Shown here one piece after another: positions 41,247-50,222 of a DNA stretch of 64,000 bases. The position numbers were made by a program, and so were the translations under genes. Within the stretch, counting starts at the first letter, position 1. The number at the start of each line of letters is the position of its first letter. The stretch is from Dyella sp. SG609 (GTDB lineage: Bacteria; Pseudomonadota; Gammaproteobacteria; Xanthomonadales; Rhodanobacteraceae), in the NCBI RefSeq assembly GCF_012275375.1, contig NZ_JAAZQJ010000010.1, positions 107,597-171,596 of the forward strand. The letters run 5' to 3'. The notes beneath the pieces are model-generated. The model was not told the DNA's origin. It saw only the letters and a list, made by a program, of their open reading frames with translations, and ran no database searches.

Positions 41247-41578
41247 GCGAGGACGTCAGCGGCTGGACCTACGTCGGCACGCGCGCGGAACTGCTGCCCG
41301 GCGAGTTCAAGGTCGTGTACGACGAAGTCACCCAGGAACCGATCGCCATCTACAACATCGATGGCGAACTCTACGCGGTGCAGGACCTGTGCACGCACGA
41401 CGGCGGCGACCTCGCCGGCGGCGACGTGCATGGCTTCGAAGTGGAATGCCCGCGCCACGGCGCACGCTTCGACCTGCGTACCGGCGCGGCATTGTGCCCG
41501 CCGGCCTATGAGCCGATCGCGAAGTTTCCGGTACGCGAAGCCCTCGGCGGGATCTGGACGCGCGACGACCGCGAGTGA
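41243..41578 (+). CDS. Rieske-type [2Fe-2S] ferredoxin
   Basis: 111 residues starting at a GTG that overlaps the acetyltransferase stop. Cluster ligands Cys50, His52, Cys69 and His72 (CTHDGGDL, CPRHGARFD). No membrane span, so a soluble electron carrier of the type serving dioxygenases or assimilatory systems. No oxygenase gene is adjacent. Confidence 0.9.
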   Translation: MSEDVSGWTYVGTRAELLPGEFKVVYDEVTQEPIAIYNIDGELYAVQDLCTHDGGDLAGGDVHGFEVECPRHGARFDLRTGAALCPPAYEPIAKFPVREALGGIWTRDDRE

Positions 41579-41598
41579 GGTTTACGCTTCGAAGCTGG

Positions 41599-41688
41599 CG
41601 TAGGTTGGGGTGAGCGCAGCGAACCCCAACGTTGCGCGGCGCTGCCAGGCATGGTGTTGGGGTTCGCTGCGCTCACCCCAACCTACGG
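41599..41688. repeat. Type A palindromic repeat after the Rieske gene
   Basis: CGTAGGTTGGGGTGAGCGCAGCG arm and its complement CGCTGCGCTCACCCCAACCTACG flank a 24-nt spacer. Confidence 0.85.
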
Positions 41689-41813
41689 CGTGAATACAAC
41701 ATGGACGGCGACCGCGGATAAGCGCGTCCACGCCGCGCTGGCGTTTCTTTCATGCGCTCTTGTCCGCGCGCTGCCTAGCATGGGCCGACACTCCGCAGCA
41801 GGAGCAGCGATCC

Positions 41814-42326
41814 ATGCGCGAACCCGACAGCTTCATGCTCGACCCGCACGACTGGGTGCCCAACCATCCGCGCCTGCCGGTGTTGATTTATCGCAGTGTG
41901 CTGGAAGCGATGGATGGCGAGGCCACCGCCGCCGCGTTCGAGGCGATGTTCAGCCGCCACGGCTGGCCGCCACGCTGGCGCAACGGCGTATACGGTTTCC
42001 ATCACTACCACTCCACCGCGCACGAAGTGCTGGGTTTCGCCCGCGGTTCCGCGCGGCTGCTGCTGGGCGGCCCGGGTGCGCGCGAAGTGGATGTCGGGGC
42101 AGGCGACGTCGCGGTGCTGCCCGCCGGCACCGGGCACTGCAAGATGTCCGGCAGCGAGGATTTCCTGGTGGTCGGCGCGTATCCGCCGCAGCAGGATTGG
42201 GATATCTGCCGCGAGGCGGCCACGGACGTGATGCTGCACCGTATCGCGGCCTTGCCGTTTCCCGCGTCCGATCCGGTGCAGGGAAGCGATGGCGCGCTGA
42301 CGCGCCTGTGGCAGCCGTCGGCCTGA
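41814..42326 (+). CDS. Cupin-fold protein (YjlB-like)
   Basis: 170 residues. Cupin core: [16 protein letters not shown] (histidine metal site), [15 protein letters not shown] turn, [21 protein letters not shown]. Similar to uncharacterised YjlB. CAGGAGCAG precedes ATG 41814. TAGCAT at 41776-41781 may be the -10. Enzyme role unknown. Confidence 0.82.
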   Translation: MREPDSFMLDPHDWVPNHPRLPVLIYRSVLEAMDGEATAAAFEAMFSRHGWPPRWRNGVYGFHHYHSTAHEVLGFARGSARLLLGGPGAREVDVGAGDVAVLPAGTGHCKMSGSEDFLVVGAYPPQQDWDICREAATDVMLHRIAALPFPASDPVQGSDGALTRLWQPSA

Positions 42327-42328
42327 AC

Positions 42329-43123
42329 CTACGGCGCGAAGCGGTAGACCAGGGCCATCGAGCCGGTGAACTGGTCGGCGGTGCCGAAGCCGCGCACCAG
42401 CGGGCTGTCTTCCGCGTTGCCGAGCAGGCGCGCATAAGAGAGCGAGAACACCGTGGCCAGATGGCGGCCCAGCGGAATCAGGCCGTCGTATTCCAGCCCC
42501 ACCTGCTGGCTGCCGCCGCCCGGCTGCCACGGCGCCACGCCCAGCGCGGCGGCTTCCACCGCCGACAGGCCGAAGAAGCGGCGCATCGCCGGGCCGTTCA
42601 TCCACTGCCATTGCAACTGCAGGCCGTGCTCGTAGCGGCCGATCGGCGGCAGCGCGGTAAAGGCGTACAGATTGAAATAAGCGCCGGCGCCCAGCGTGTC
42701 GTGCGCGGCATTCATGCCCACGTTCTGCGCTTCGCTGAAGTCGTATTCCACATAGCCGCCCGCGTTGAGCCGCGGCGACAGCGAGGTGACCTTGCCGCCG
42801 AGCCGGCCGAGATCCTCGTGGCTGCGGCCCCACTGGTAGTTGCCGTACAGGCCGCCGTGCAGATGCTCGCCCATGATCAGGTCGAGCGTAGCGCCGTCGT
42901 CGGTGGACAGCGTGATGCGGTCGCCGAGCTTGGCCTGCACGTAGGGCGCGAGCTGGTCGCGGTGCGCGCGCGAACCCTGCCAGGCCGGCAGGCGGATAAA
43001 GCCGGCGCCGACCAGGTCGGCGTCGCTGGCCGAGGCGACGGTGTCGTCCGCGCGGCAGGGCGCGGCGATACCGAGCAGGGCGGCGCAGGCGGACGCCGCG
43101 AGCCAGCGGGCGAACGCACTCAC
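42329..43123 (-). CDS. MipA/OmpV-family outer-membrane protein
   Basis: 264 residues starting at GTG 43123, which overlaps the adaptor gene stop (GTGA). Signal peptide ends near PCRADD. Alternating beta-strand pattern with YVEYDFSEAQ, YARLLGNAEDSPLV and a terminal VYRFAP fit MipA/OmpV. It is the last gene of a tripartite export operon, where an outer-membrane barrel besides the TolC-like protein is unusual. Confidence 0.78.
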   Translation of the reverse strand: MSAFARWLAASACAALLGIAAPCRADDTVASASDADLVGAGFIRLPAWQGSRAHRDQLAPYVQAKLGDRITLSTDDGATLDLIMGEHLHGGLYGNYQWGRSHEDLGRLGGKVTSLSPRLNAGGYVEYDFSEAQNVGMNAAHDTLGAGAYFNLYAFTALPPIGRYEHGLQLQWQWMNGPAMRRFFGLSAVEAAALGVAPWQPGGGSQQVGLEYDGLIPLGRHLATVFSLSYARLLGNAEDSPLVRGFGTADQFTGSMALVYRFAP

Positions 43124-44073
43124 GGCTGTTTCGGCTCCGCGTTCTTCGCGCCCGCATCGCCCGCGCTGAAACGCACCAGCACGCGCTGGCCGATGCGCGC
43201 CGAGGCCGGCGGCGGCTGGTCGAAGGCGAGCACGCATTCCACCGTGCGCGTGTTGGCGCGCACCAGCGGGTCGTCTTCCAGCGCGCTGGCGCCGAACACG
43301 GTGCCGATGCGCAGCACGTGCGCACTGAGGTTGGGCATGCCGCTGCCGCTGTCGTCCACCACCTCGGCGCGCATGCCGGTGCTCACCGCGCGCACGAAGG
43401 ATTCGTTGAGCTCGGCGCGCACCAGGCGCGGCTGCTCCGGCAGCAGCACGAAGGCCGGACCGCCCTGCGGCGAAGCGGTGGCGCCGGGCTGGATCAGGCG
43501 CTGCACGATCTCGCCGTCCACCGGCGCCAGCAGGCTGCGCTGGGCCAGCTCGTAGCGCGCGCCGGCCAGCTTCTGCGCGGCCAGCGCGGCATTGGCGCGC
43601 GCATTGGTCAGCTCGCCCTGCAATTGCCGCGAAGCCTCGCGCGCATCGTCGGCGCTCTGCGCGTCACCGGCGCCGGCCTTGGCGGCGGCTTCCAGGCGCT
43701 CGGCGCGCTGGTCGGCGGCCTTCATGCGCGATTCGAGCAGGTCGGCCTGGGCCTGGGCCTGCTTCTGTTCCGCCTCGGCCGAGGTGACGGCGAGCTTCGA
43801 CGGTTCGGTGTCGAGCATGGCCAGCAGCTGGCCCTTCTTCACACGGTCGCCTTCGTGCACCTTGATCTCGGCGACCACGCCGTCGCGCGGCATGCTCAGC
43901 TTGAGCAGGCCGCCTTCGATATCGATCTTGCCGCGCGCCACCGCGGCATACGGCGAGACGGCCGGCGCCGGTTTGCCGGTGTCGACGTCGTCGCGCGAGC
44001 AGCCGGCCAGCGCGAGCGCGGCGGCGAGGGCGAGCAGGGGGAGGGAGCTCGAAAAGAGCGGGCGCGAACTCAT
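43120..44073 (-). CDS. Periplasmic adaptor (HlyD/RND family) lipoprotein
   Basis: 317 residues with lipobox LAGC (about residue 25), lipoyl halves around GVVAEIKVHEGDRVKKGQLLAMLD and SLLAPVDGEIVQRLIQPGATASP, and a long Ala/Gln/Glu-rich coiled-coil hairpin between (about 75-150). It bridges the inner-membrane permease and the outer-membrane channel. ATG 44073 overlaps the ATPase 3' end. Confidence 0.92.
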   Translation of the reverse strand: MSSRPLFSSSLPLLALAAALALAGCSRDDVDTGKPAPAVSPYAAVARGKIDIEGGLLKLSMPRDGVVAEIKVHEGDRVKKGQLLAMLDTEPSKLAVTSAEAEQKQAQAQADLLESRMKAADQRAERLEAAAKAGAGDAQSADDAREASRQLQGELTNARANAALAAQKLAGARYELAQRSLLAPVDGEIVQRLIQPGATASPQGGPAFVLLPEQPRLVRAELNESFVRAVSTGMRAEVVDDSGSGMPNLSAHVLRIGTVFGASALEDDPLVRANTRTVECVLAFDQPPPASARIGQRVLVRFSAGDAGAKNAEPKQP

Positions 44074-44822
44074 GATGCGGATTCCTTGAGGCCCGGAACG
44101 GCGTCCGGCAGCGAGGGCTGGCTGCGGTCGCTGAGGATGCGGCCGTCCTCCATGGCGAGGACGCGGTCGGCATGGCCGACCAGGCGCGGATCGTGGCTGA
44201 CGCACAGCACGGTGGTGCCGTGCGCGCGGGCGATGCGGTGCAGGATGTCGATGATGGTCTGGCCGTTGGCGGCGTCGAGCGCGCTGGTGGGCTCGTCGGC
44301 GAACAGCAGCTCCGGTTCCTTGGCCAGCGCGCGGGCGATCGCCACGCGCTGCTTCTCGCCGCCGGAGAGTTCCGACGGGCGCAGGCGCATGCGCGGACCT
44401 AAGCCCACTTCTTCCAGCGAGGCCACCGCGCGGCGGCGCGCCTCGCGCGGTGCCAGGCCCAGGTAGCTCAGCGGCAGTTCCACCTGTTCCACCGCATTCA
44501 AAGCCGGAAACAGATTGAAGCCCTGGAACACGAAGCCGGTGTGCAGCAGGCGGAAGCGTTCCAGTGCACGGATGTCGAGCTGGCCCAGGTCCTGGCCCAG
44601 CGCGGTGACCTGGCCGGCATCCGGGCGCTGCAGGCCGCTGAGGATCGCCAGCAAAGTGCTCTTGCCGCAGCCGGAGGGGCCGGAAATCAGCGTGAGTTCG
44701 CCGGAGCGCATGTCCAGCGTGAGGTCGTGCAGCACGGTGCTGCGCACGCGGCCGGACTCGAACGACTTGGCCACGCCGCGCGCCTGCAGCGAGATGGTGG
44801 AGGAAGGCATGCCCGCGTTCAT
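44070..44822 (-). CDS. MacB/LolD-type ABC exporter ATPase
   Basis: 250 residues: Walker A GPSGCGKST, Q-loop in FVFQGFNLFPALNAVEQVELP, signature LSGGEKQRVAIARAL, Walker B LLFADEPTSALD, and switch His in VLCVSHDPRL. It pairs with the FtsX-like permease (start overlaps its stop, ATGA). Such pumps export from the periplasm by mechanotransmission. Confidence 0.94.
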   Translation of the reverse strand: MNAGMPSSTISLQARGVAKSFESGRVRSTVLHDLTLDMRSGELTLISGPSGCGKSTLLAILSGLQRPDAGQVTALGQDLGQLDIRALERFRLLHTGFVFQGFNLFPALNAVEQVELPLSYLGLAPREARRRAVASLEEVGLGPRMRLRPSELSGGEKQRVAIARALAKEPELLFADEPTSALDAANGQTIIDILHRIARAHGTTVLCVSHDPRLVGHADRVLAMEDGRILSDRSQPSLPDAVPGLKESAS

Positions 44823-45952
44823 CGCAACAGGCTCGCCGGATCGGCGCGGCGCAGGCTGCGCATCGCCGCGAGGCCCGACACGATGGCCAGGCCCATGCCC
44901 AGCAGCAGGCAGGCGGCCACGGTGATCGGGTCCAGCGCCACCGGCACGCTGCGGCTGCGCGCGAAGGCGAAGAAGATGCCGCCCAGCAGTGCGCTGCCGA
45001 CCAGGCCGATCGCGCCGACCCAGAACGCCTGCTCCATCACCACTTTGCGCAGCGCGCCGACACCCACGCCCAAGGCATTGAGCGTGGCGTATTCGCGCAC
45101 CGAGCCGATCACCGCCGCGACCAGGGTCTGGCTGGTGATCACCGCGCCGACCAGGAACACGATGCCGGCCAGGAACAGCACGCCGGCGCCGGCGCCGGTG
45201 TCGAACATCCAGTAGAGCTGCGAGCGGCGGGCGAAATCGCGCGCGGTCCACACGTCGTAGCTGCCGAACGAGGTGGTGCCGCGCAGGCGCGCGGCCACCG
45301 CGGCGGCCTGGTCGGGGTCGTGCACCTTGGCCACGAAGTAGGTCATGCGGGTGGCATTGGCCGGGTCGGTATCGAGTTCGGCGGCGGTGGCCAGCGAGGC
45401 CACCACGTTGACGCCGCCCAGCGCGCGCAGGCCGCTGCTGACGCCGACCACGCGCACGCGGTGGCCGTTGATCACCGCCTTGTCGCCCACCTGCACGCCG
45501 AGGCTGCCGAGGTCGGCGCGATCGACGATCACCGCGCCGGGCTCGTTGAGGCGCGCGCGCAGCGCGGCGGGCAGGGCGTGCGCGAACATCATGCCGTCGG
45601 CGCGGGTGTCGATGCCGGAGACGAACACCGAGACGCCGCCGGTGTCGCTGGGGCCGCGCCAGTCGGCGTCGACCCAGTGGAAAGGCTCGACCTGGGTCAC
45701 CGCCGGATCCATGCGCAGGCGCATTTCCACGCCGGCGTCGATCGGCCGTCCCAGGTTCACGCTCTGCGTGCCCGGGTAGCCGGCCCACAGGTCGGCGGAG
45801 GAGCCGGTGATGTACACGCTGGCGCTGCCGAAGATGCCCAGCACCAGGGCCGCCTGCAGCAGCTGCAGCAGGCCGGCGAAGCCGACCGCGAGGATGGCGG
45901 GCAGGAAGCGGCGCCATTCGTAGACCAGGGTCTTGCGGGCCAGCGCCACCAT
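44819..45952 (-). CDS. FtsX-like (MacB-type) ABC permease
   Basis: 377 residues: one N-terminal span (about 14-40), a periplasmic MacB-PCD-like domain (about 45-245), and three C-terminal spans starting with AGVLFLAGIVFLVGAVITSQTL and ending in LRRADPASLLR, the FtsX-family tail. The start is one base into the stop of the TolC-like gene (TGATG). Confidence 0.9.
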   Translation of the reverse strand: MVALARKTLVYEWRRFLPAILAVGFAGLLQLLQAALVLGIFGSASVYITGSSADLWAGYPGTQSVNLGRPIDAGVEMRLRMDPAVTQVEPFHWVDADWRGPSDTGGVSVFVSGIDTRADGMMFAHALPAALRARLNEPGAVIVDRADLGSLGVQVGDKAVINGHRVRVVGVSSGLRALGGVNVVASLATAAELDTDPANATRMTYFVAKVHDPDQAAAVAARLRGTTSFGSYDVWTARDFARRSQLYWMFDTGAGAGVLFLAGIVFLVGAVITSQTLVAAVIGSVREYATLNALGVGVGALRKVVMEQAFWVGAIGLVGSALLGGIFFAFARSRSVPVALDPITVAACLLLGMGLAIVSGLAAMRSLRRADPASLLR

Positions 45953-47397
45953 CAGTTGGCGCTCCGCGGCGGCGGGGGCGGCGGCATCGGCGCGCCGCCC
46001 AGGGCCTTGTAGAGCGAGACGTAGGCGAGGTCGCGCGCGGCGATCGCGCTGGCCAGTTCCAGCTCGGCGCGGTGGCCTTCGATCAGGCTGTCCTGCACCT
46101 CCAGCTTGCTGCCCAGGCCGAGCTCGGCGCGCTTGCGCACCGCGTCGCCGCCGCCGCGCGAGGCGTCGGCGGCCTGCTGCAGCGCCTGTTCGCGGCCGCG
46201 CAGCTGCTCCAGGTCGCCCAGCGCCACTTCGGTTTCGGCCACGCCCTGCAGCACGGCCTGGCGGTAGGCCAGCAGGGCGGCGTTGAGTTCGTGGTCCTTG
46301 GCGTGCGCCAAGGCCACGCGCTGGCCCCAGTCGAACAGCGGAATGTCGATGACCGGGCCGGCCGAGAAGATGCCCTCGTGGTTGCGCGCGCGGTGGTTGG
46401 TGGCGATGTTGATCGACCACTGGATCGACGAGCCGAAACCGATGTGCGGGTAAATGTCCTTGCGCGCCAGGCCCAGCTCGCCGGCGGCGCGCAGTACCTC
46501 GGCCTCGGCGCCGGCGATCTCCGGCCGCGCGCGCAGCAGGTCGGCCGGCGCGGCGGTGAGCTGCCAGGCGCCCAGGCGCGGCTGCGCGCCGGCTTCGAGC
46601 CAGGCCGGGTCGGGTTCGTTCTGGCCCAGCAGCACGGCCAGCTGCTGCGCGCTGGCGTTGATCGCCTGGCGCGGCTCGGACAGCGCGGCCTCGGCGCGGG
46701 CCAGCTCGGCCGACGCGCGCGCCGCTTCCGTGGGCGGCGCCAGCTTCAGGTCGACCCGGGTCTGCAGCAGGCGGGCCTTTTCCCGCTGGGCGTCGCGGAT
46801 GCCCAGCAGCAGGGCTTCCTGGCGCTGCGCCGAGCGCAGTTCCACCCAGCGGCGGGTGACTTCGGCCACCAGCGAGACCTGGGCGCCGCGCAGCGCGGCC
46901 TGGGTGCCGTTGAGCTGGCCGTCGGCGACGCGCCTGCTGCTCTGCCAGGCGCCGAACAGCGGGAATTCCCAGCTGGCGTCGAAGCCGACCATGAAATAGG
47001 AGGCGCTGGTGTCCGGATTCACCACGTCGTTGGTGCGTGCGTGGAGATTGGGCAGGTAGCCGTCGCGCGAGTGGCCGTTGAGCTGGCGGGCCGCCTGCAG
47101 GCGTTCGGCGGCCTGGGCCACGTCGAGGTTGTTGGCCAGCGCGCGGTCGATCAGCCCGTCCAGCGCCGGATCGCCCAGCGCCTGCCACCAGCCGCGCAGG
47201 TCGGCCGCGGGCGGCGCCACGTTGGCGGGGGCGTTGCGCCAGGCCTCGGGCAGGGACGGCTTCAGCGCCGGCACGGGGGCGACCGAGCAACCGGCCAGCA
47301 AGGTACCGAGAAGCGCGCAAAGCAGCACCGGCGCGAGGCGTCCGATACGCGCGTTCGACGGTGGAATAGCGGTTGAGAACACGTCTTTCCCGGTCAT
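45952..47397 (-). CDS. TolC/NodT-family outer-membrane efflux lipoprotein
   Basis: 481 residues with lipobox LLAGC (about residue 37), NodT-type N-terminus (WWQALGDPALDGLIDRAL), and two long helical repeats (QLNGHSRDGYLPNLHARTN; ELGLARKDIYPHIGFGSSI). A polyproline tail (MPPPPPP) precedes the stop. First gene of the export operon, followed by permease, ATPase, adaptor and MipA-like protein. Confidence 0.92.
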   Translation of the reverse strand: MTGKDVFSTAIPPSNARIGRLAPVLLCALLGTLLAGCSVAPVPALKPSLPEAWRNAPANVAPPAADLRGWWQALGDPALDGLIDRALANNLDVAQAAERLQAARQLNGHSRDGYLPNLHARTNDVVNPDTSASYFMVGFDASWEFPLFGAWQSSRRVADGQLNGTQAALRGAQVSLVAEVTRRWVELRSAQRQEALLLGIRDAQREKARLLQTRVDLKLAPPTEAARASAELARAEAALSEPRQAINASAQQLAVLLGQNEPDPAWLEAGAQPRLGAWQLTAAPADLLRARPEIAGAEAEVLRAAGELGLARKDIYPHIGFGSSIQWSINIATNHRARNHEGIFSAGPVIDIPLFDWGQRVALAHAKDHELNAALLAYRQAVLQGVAETEVALGDLEQLRGREQALQQAADASRGGGDAVRKRAELGLGSKLEVQDSLIEGHRAELELASAIAARDLAYVSLYKALGGAPMPPPPPPRSAN

Positions 47398-47651
47398 CGG
47401 CGGAGGGTGGCTGCCTGGTCGCGGCCGCCTGGGAACCCGCGCCTGGCGGCCCGGCCGGGTGGGGCCGGCGAGCCAAGCCGTGCAGGGTATCGGCCTATGG
47501 TGACAGACAGCAATGGCATGAGCGGCGAGCATAACGTCCGGTGTCTTATGTTGGGCTTCGGATACATGACTTCCGGCGGGGTGAATCCGGAAAGGGGGCC
47601 GAAAGGGGTGCACGCCTAAGGTTCAGGTATCGTGAACCCTGGAGTCACCGC
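47398..47651. promoter_or_regulatory. Divergent region upstream of export operon and HAD gene, with leader hairpins
   Basis: Two small hairpins on the plus strand, TTCCGG/CCGGAA (47571-47576, 47587-47592) and GGTTCA/TGAACC (47620-47625, 47633-47638), flank a purine-rich segment (AAAGGGGGCCGAAAGGGG). The second ends 13 nt before the GTG start and could hide GGAG. No riboswitch class was recognised. Confidence 0.35.
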
Positions 47652-48380
47652 GTGACGGCTTGGAACATCCTCTGCGACTTCGACGGCACCATCTCCGTCG
47701 AGGACGTGATCGACTCGCTGCTGGACCGTTTCGGCCGTCCCGGCTGGGAAGCGCTGGAGCAGGACTGGCGTGCGGGCCGCATCGGTTCGCGCGAGTGCAT
47801 GAGCGGCCAGGTCGACCTGCTGGACATGAGCCGCGCGCAGCTGGACAAGCACCTGGAAGGCCTGTGGATCGACCACGCCTTTCCGGCCTTCGTCGCCAGG
47901 ACGCGCGAGCTGGGTACGCCGATCCGCGTGGTCAGCGACGGCCTCGACTACGCCATCCACAAGATTCTCGGCCGCTACGGCCTGGACGACCTGCCGCTGG
48001 CCGCCAACCACCTGGCCCCGGCCGAGCCGCCGCGCCAGTGGCAGCTGACCTCGCCGTTCCAGGCCGAGGGTTGCCGCAGCGGCACCTGCAAGTGCGCCTG
48101 CGTGGCCCAGGCCCGCAGCGGCGGCGCCAAGACCCTGCTGATCGGCGACGGCGCCTCCGACTTCTGCGCGGCCGACCGCGTCGACTTCGTGTTCGCCAAG
48201 CACCGCCTGATCGAGCATTGCCGCGCCGCCGGCATCCCCTACGTGCCGATCACCGGTTTCGAAGATGCGCTGGAACTGCTGCCGCGCCTGCTCGATGGCA
48301 GCCTGCTCGCCGAGCATGCCCGTCCGGCGCCGGCCGTCGCCGCGGGCTGTGGCCCGCGGTTGCGCCCGTCATTGACTTAG
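47652..48380 (+). CDS. HAD-IB phosphatase (MtnX-like)
   Basis: 242 residues from GTG 47652 (GGAG 7 nt upstream). HAD motifs: nucleophile CDFDGTIS (Asp9/Asp11), RVVSDGLDYAI (motif II) and LLIGDGASDFCAA (motif III). A cysteine cluster SGTCKCACV lies in the middle. MtnX removes phosphate in methionine salvage, but no other salvage gene is present, so a phosphoserine-phosphatase-like role with the adjacent aminotransferase is equally possible. Confidence 0.85.
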   Translation: MTAWNILCDFDGTISVEDVIDSLLDRFGRPGWEALEQDWRAGRIGSRECMSGQVDLLDMSRAQLDKHLEGLWIDHAFPAFVARTRELGTPIRVVSDGLDYAIHKILGRYGLDDLPLAANHLAPAEPPRQWQLTSPFQAEGCRSGTCKCACVAQARSGGAKTLLIGDGASDFCAADRVDFVFAKHRLIEHCRAAGIPYVPITGFEDALELLPRLLDGSLLAEHARPAPAVAAGCGPRLRPSLT

Positions 48381-48414
48381 CAAGACCCTGCCTTTCCCCA
48401 TTTCGGATTTCTCG

Positions 48415-49824
48415 ATGAACGCTTACGACCCCAACGCCGCCACCGGTGTGATTCCCGACGCGCAGCTGCTGGCCGACGAGGCGCAGTACAGCTCCTTCGG
48501 CGACACCGTGCACTATGTGGACCCGCCGAAGATCTTCCGCCACGGCCAGGGCAGCTGGATGTACGACACCGCCGGCGTGCCGTTCCTCGACCTGCAGATG
48601 TGGTACTCCGCGGTCAACTTCGGCTACGGCAACAAGCGCCTCAACGACACCTTGAAGGCGCAGATCGACACGCTGCCGCAGGTGGCCAGCCAGTACCTGC
48701 ACCAGACCCGCATCGAGCTGGCCAAGACGATTGCCGTCGATGCGCAGCAGAAGTTCGGCCTGAAGGGCCGCGTGCACTTCAACGTGGGCGGCGCGCAGGC
48801 GGTCGAGGATTCGCTCAAGCTGGTGCGCAACTACAAGAACGGCAAGAGCCTGATGTTCGCCTTCGAGGGCGGCTACCACGGCCGCACGCTCGGCGCGTCG
48901 TCGATCACCTCCAGCTACCGCTACCGCCGCCGCTTCGGCCACTTCGGCGAGCGCGCAATGTTCATCCCGTTCCCGTATCCGTTCCGCCGCCCGAAGGGCA
49001 TGACGCCGGAGGAATACTCCGACGCCTGCGTGCGCCAGTTCGAGCGCCTGTTCGAGACGGAGTACAACGGCGTGTGGGACCCCAAGGTCAACCAGGCCGA
49101 ATACGCCGCCTTCTACGTGGAACCGATCCAGGGCACCGGCGGCTACGTCATTCCGCCGAAGAACTTCTTCAAGGACCTGAAGAAGGTGCTGGACAAGTAC
49201 GGCATCCTGATGGTGGTCGACGAGATCCAGATGGGTTTCTGGCGCACCGGCAAGCTGTGGTCGATCGAGCACTTCGGCGTGACGCCGGACGTGATCGTGT
49301 TCGGCAAGGCGCTGACCAACGGCCTGAATCCGCTGTCCGGCCTGTGGGCGCGCGAGGAGATGATCAATCCGGAGATCTTCCCGCCGGGCTCCACCCACTC
49401 CACCTTCAACTCCAACCCGCTCGGTACGTCGCTGGGCCTCGAAGTCATCAAGATGGGCTACGAGCTCGACTACGAGACCAACGTGGCGAAGAAGGGCGCG
49501 CACTTCCTGGACGCGCTGAAGGACCTGCAGAAGCGCCACAAGGAAATCGGCGACGTCGACGGTCTTGGCCTGGCGCTGCGCGCGGAAATCTGCACCGACG
49601 ACGGCTTCACCCCGAACAAGGCGCTGCTGGACAAGATGGTCGACATCGGCCTGGCCGGCGACCTGGAGCACAACGGCAAGAAGATCGGCCTCGTGCTCGA
49701 CGTGGGCGGCTGGTACAAGAACGTGATCACCTTCGCGCCCTCGCTGGACATCACGCACGAAGAGATCGACTTGGCCATCGCGCTGCTGGATCAGCTGCTG
49801 ACCAAGGCCAAGAAGTCGATGTAA
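48415..49824 (+). CDS. Class III PLP-dependent aminotransferase
   Basis: 469 residues. PLP phosphate site NVGGAQAVEDSLK, aromatic stacking in FEGGYHGRTLGAS, aspartate VVDEIQMGFWRTG, and catalytic lysine in VFGKALTNGLNP. The omega-amino-donor substrate is not evident. It sits 34 nt after the HAD phosphatase. It differs clearly from the partial class III enzyme at 1-592, so the two are not recent duplicates. Confidence 0.9.
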   Translation: MNAYDPNAATGVIPDAQLLADEAQYSSFGDTVHYVDPPKIFRHGQGSWMYDTAGVPFLDLQMWYSAVNFGYGNKRLNDTLKAQIDTLPQVASQYLHQTRIELAKTIAVDAQQKFGLKGRVHFNVGGAQAVEDSLKLVRNYKNGKSLMFAFEGGYHGRTLGASSITSSYRYRRRFGHFGERAMFIPFPYPFRRPKGMTPEEYSDACVRQFERLFETEYNGVWDPKVNQAEYAAFYVEPIQGTGGYVIPPKNFFKDLKKVLDKYGILMVVDEIQMGFWRTGKLWSIEHFGVTPDVIVFGKALTNGLNPLSGLWAREEMINPEIFPPGSTHSTFNSNPLGTSLGLEVIKMGYELDYETNVAKKGAHFLDALKDLQKRHKEIGDVDGLGLALRAEICTDDGFTPNKALLDKMVDIGLAGDLEHNGKKIGLVLDVGGWYKNVITFAPSLDITHEEIDLAIALLDQLLTKAKKSM

Positions 49825-49831
49825 GGCTTTG

Positions 49832-49864
49832 CCGCCGCGGATGTGCCATGCGCGTCCGCGGCGG
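49832..49864 (+). other. 10-bp hairpin after aminotransferase
   Basis: CCGCCGCGGA (49832-49841) pairs with TCCGCGGCGG (49855-49864), 13-nt loop. TTTTTTTG follows 11 nt later, so it may assist termination. Confidence 0.6.
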
Positions 49865-49916
49865 TGGGTGAGAAGTTTTTTTGTCGATATTTCCCATGCA
49901 GGGGAAGCTGGCAAGC

Positions 49917-49945
49917 AAGGCGGCGCTTCGGTGCCGCCTTTTTTT
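49917..49945 (+). terminator. Rho-independent terminator
   Basis: AAGGCGGC (49917-49924) pairs with GCCGCCTT (49933-49940); loop GCTTCGGT; TTTTT follows. Confidence 0.9.
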
Positions 49946-50222
49946 GTGCGCGAGTGGACGCCTTATTTTCCATGGCGAGTTTTCCCGCTGAGAGCGATAT
50001 GTGAATTCGTCCATCGCATGGGCGCGTTTTTACTAATTATCCGAATTCGCATTCGGTGAGCGGTTATCTGATTTTTTCCCGTTCCTTTCCCACCTAGCAT
50101 CAAGTCTCCACATGCGCCGGGATGCGCGGAGGGGCGCGATATCTGTTTCCACGGCGGGGTTGCACCGGTCCATCAAAAAGGCCGGATGTGGAGTTGTGCA
50201 CGCTAATAACGGGAGATCTGGA
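49946..50222. promoter_or_regulatory. AT-rich upstream region of the YadA-like gene
   Basis: No gene is visible. It is less GC-rich than the flanks, with TTTTTACTAATTATCC and GAATTC twice. TAGCAT (50094-50099) may be a -10; AACGGGAGATC is the ribosome site of the downstream gene. Confidence 0.3.

Noticed and set aside
41243..41578. Small subunit of nitrite reductase (NirD)
   Set aside because: A Rieske fold is present, but no nirB or nitrogen gene is adjacent; the protein is coupled to an acetyltransferase.
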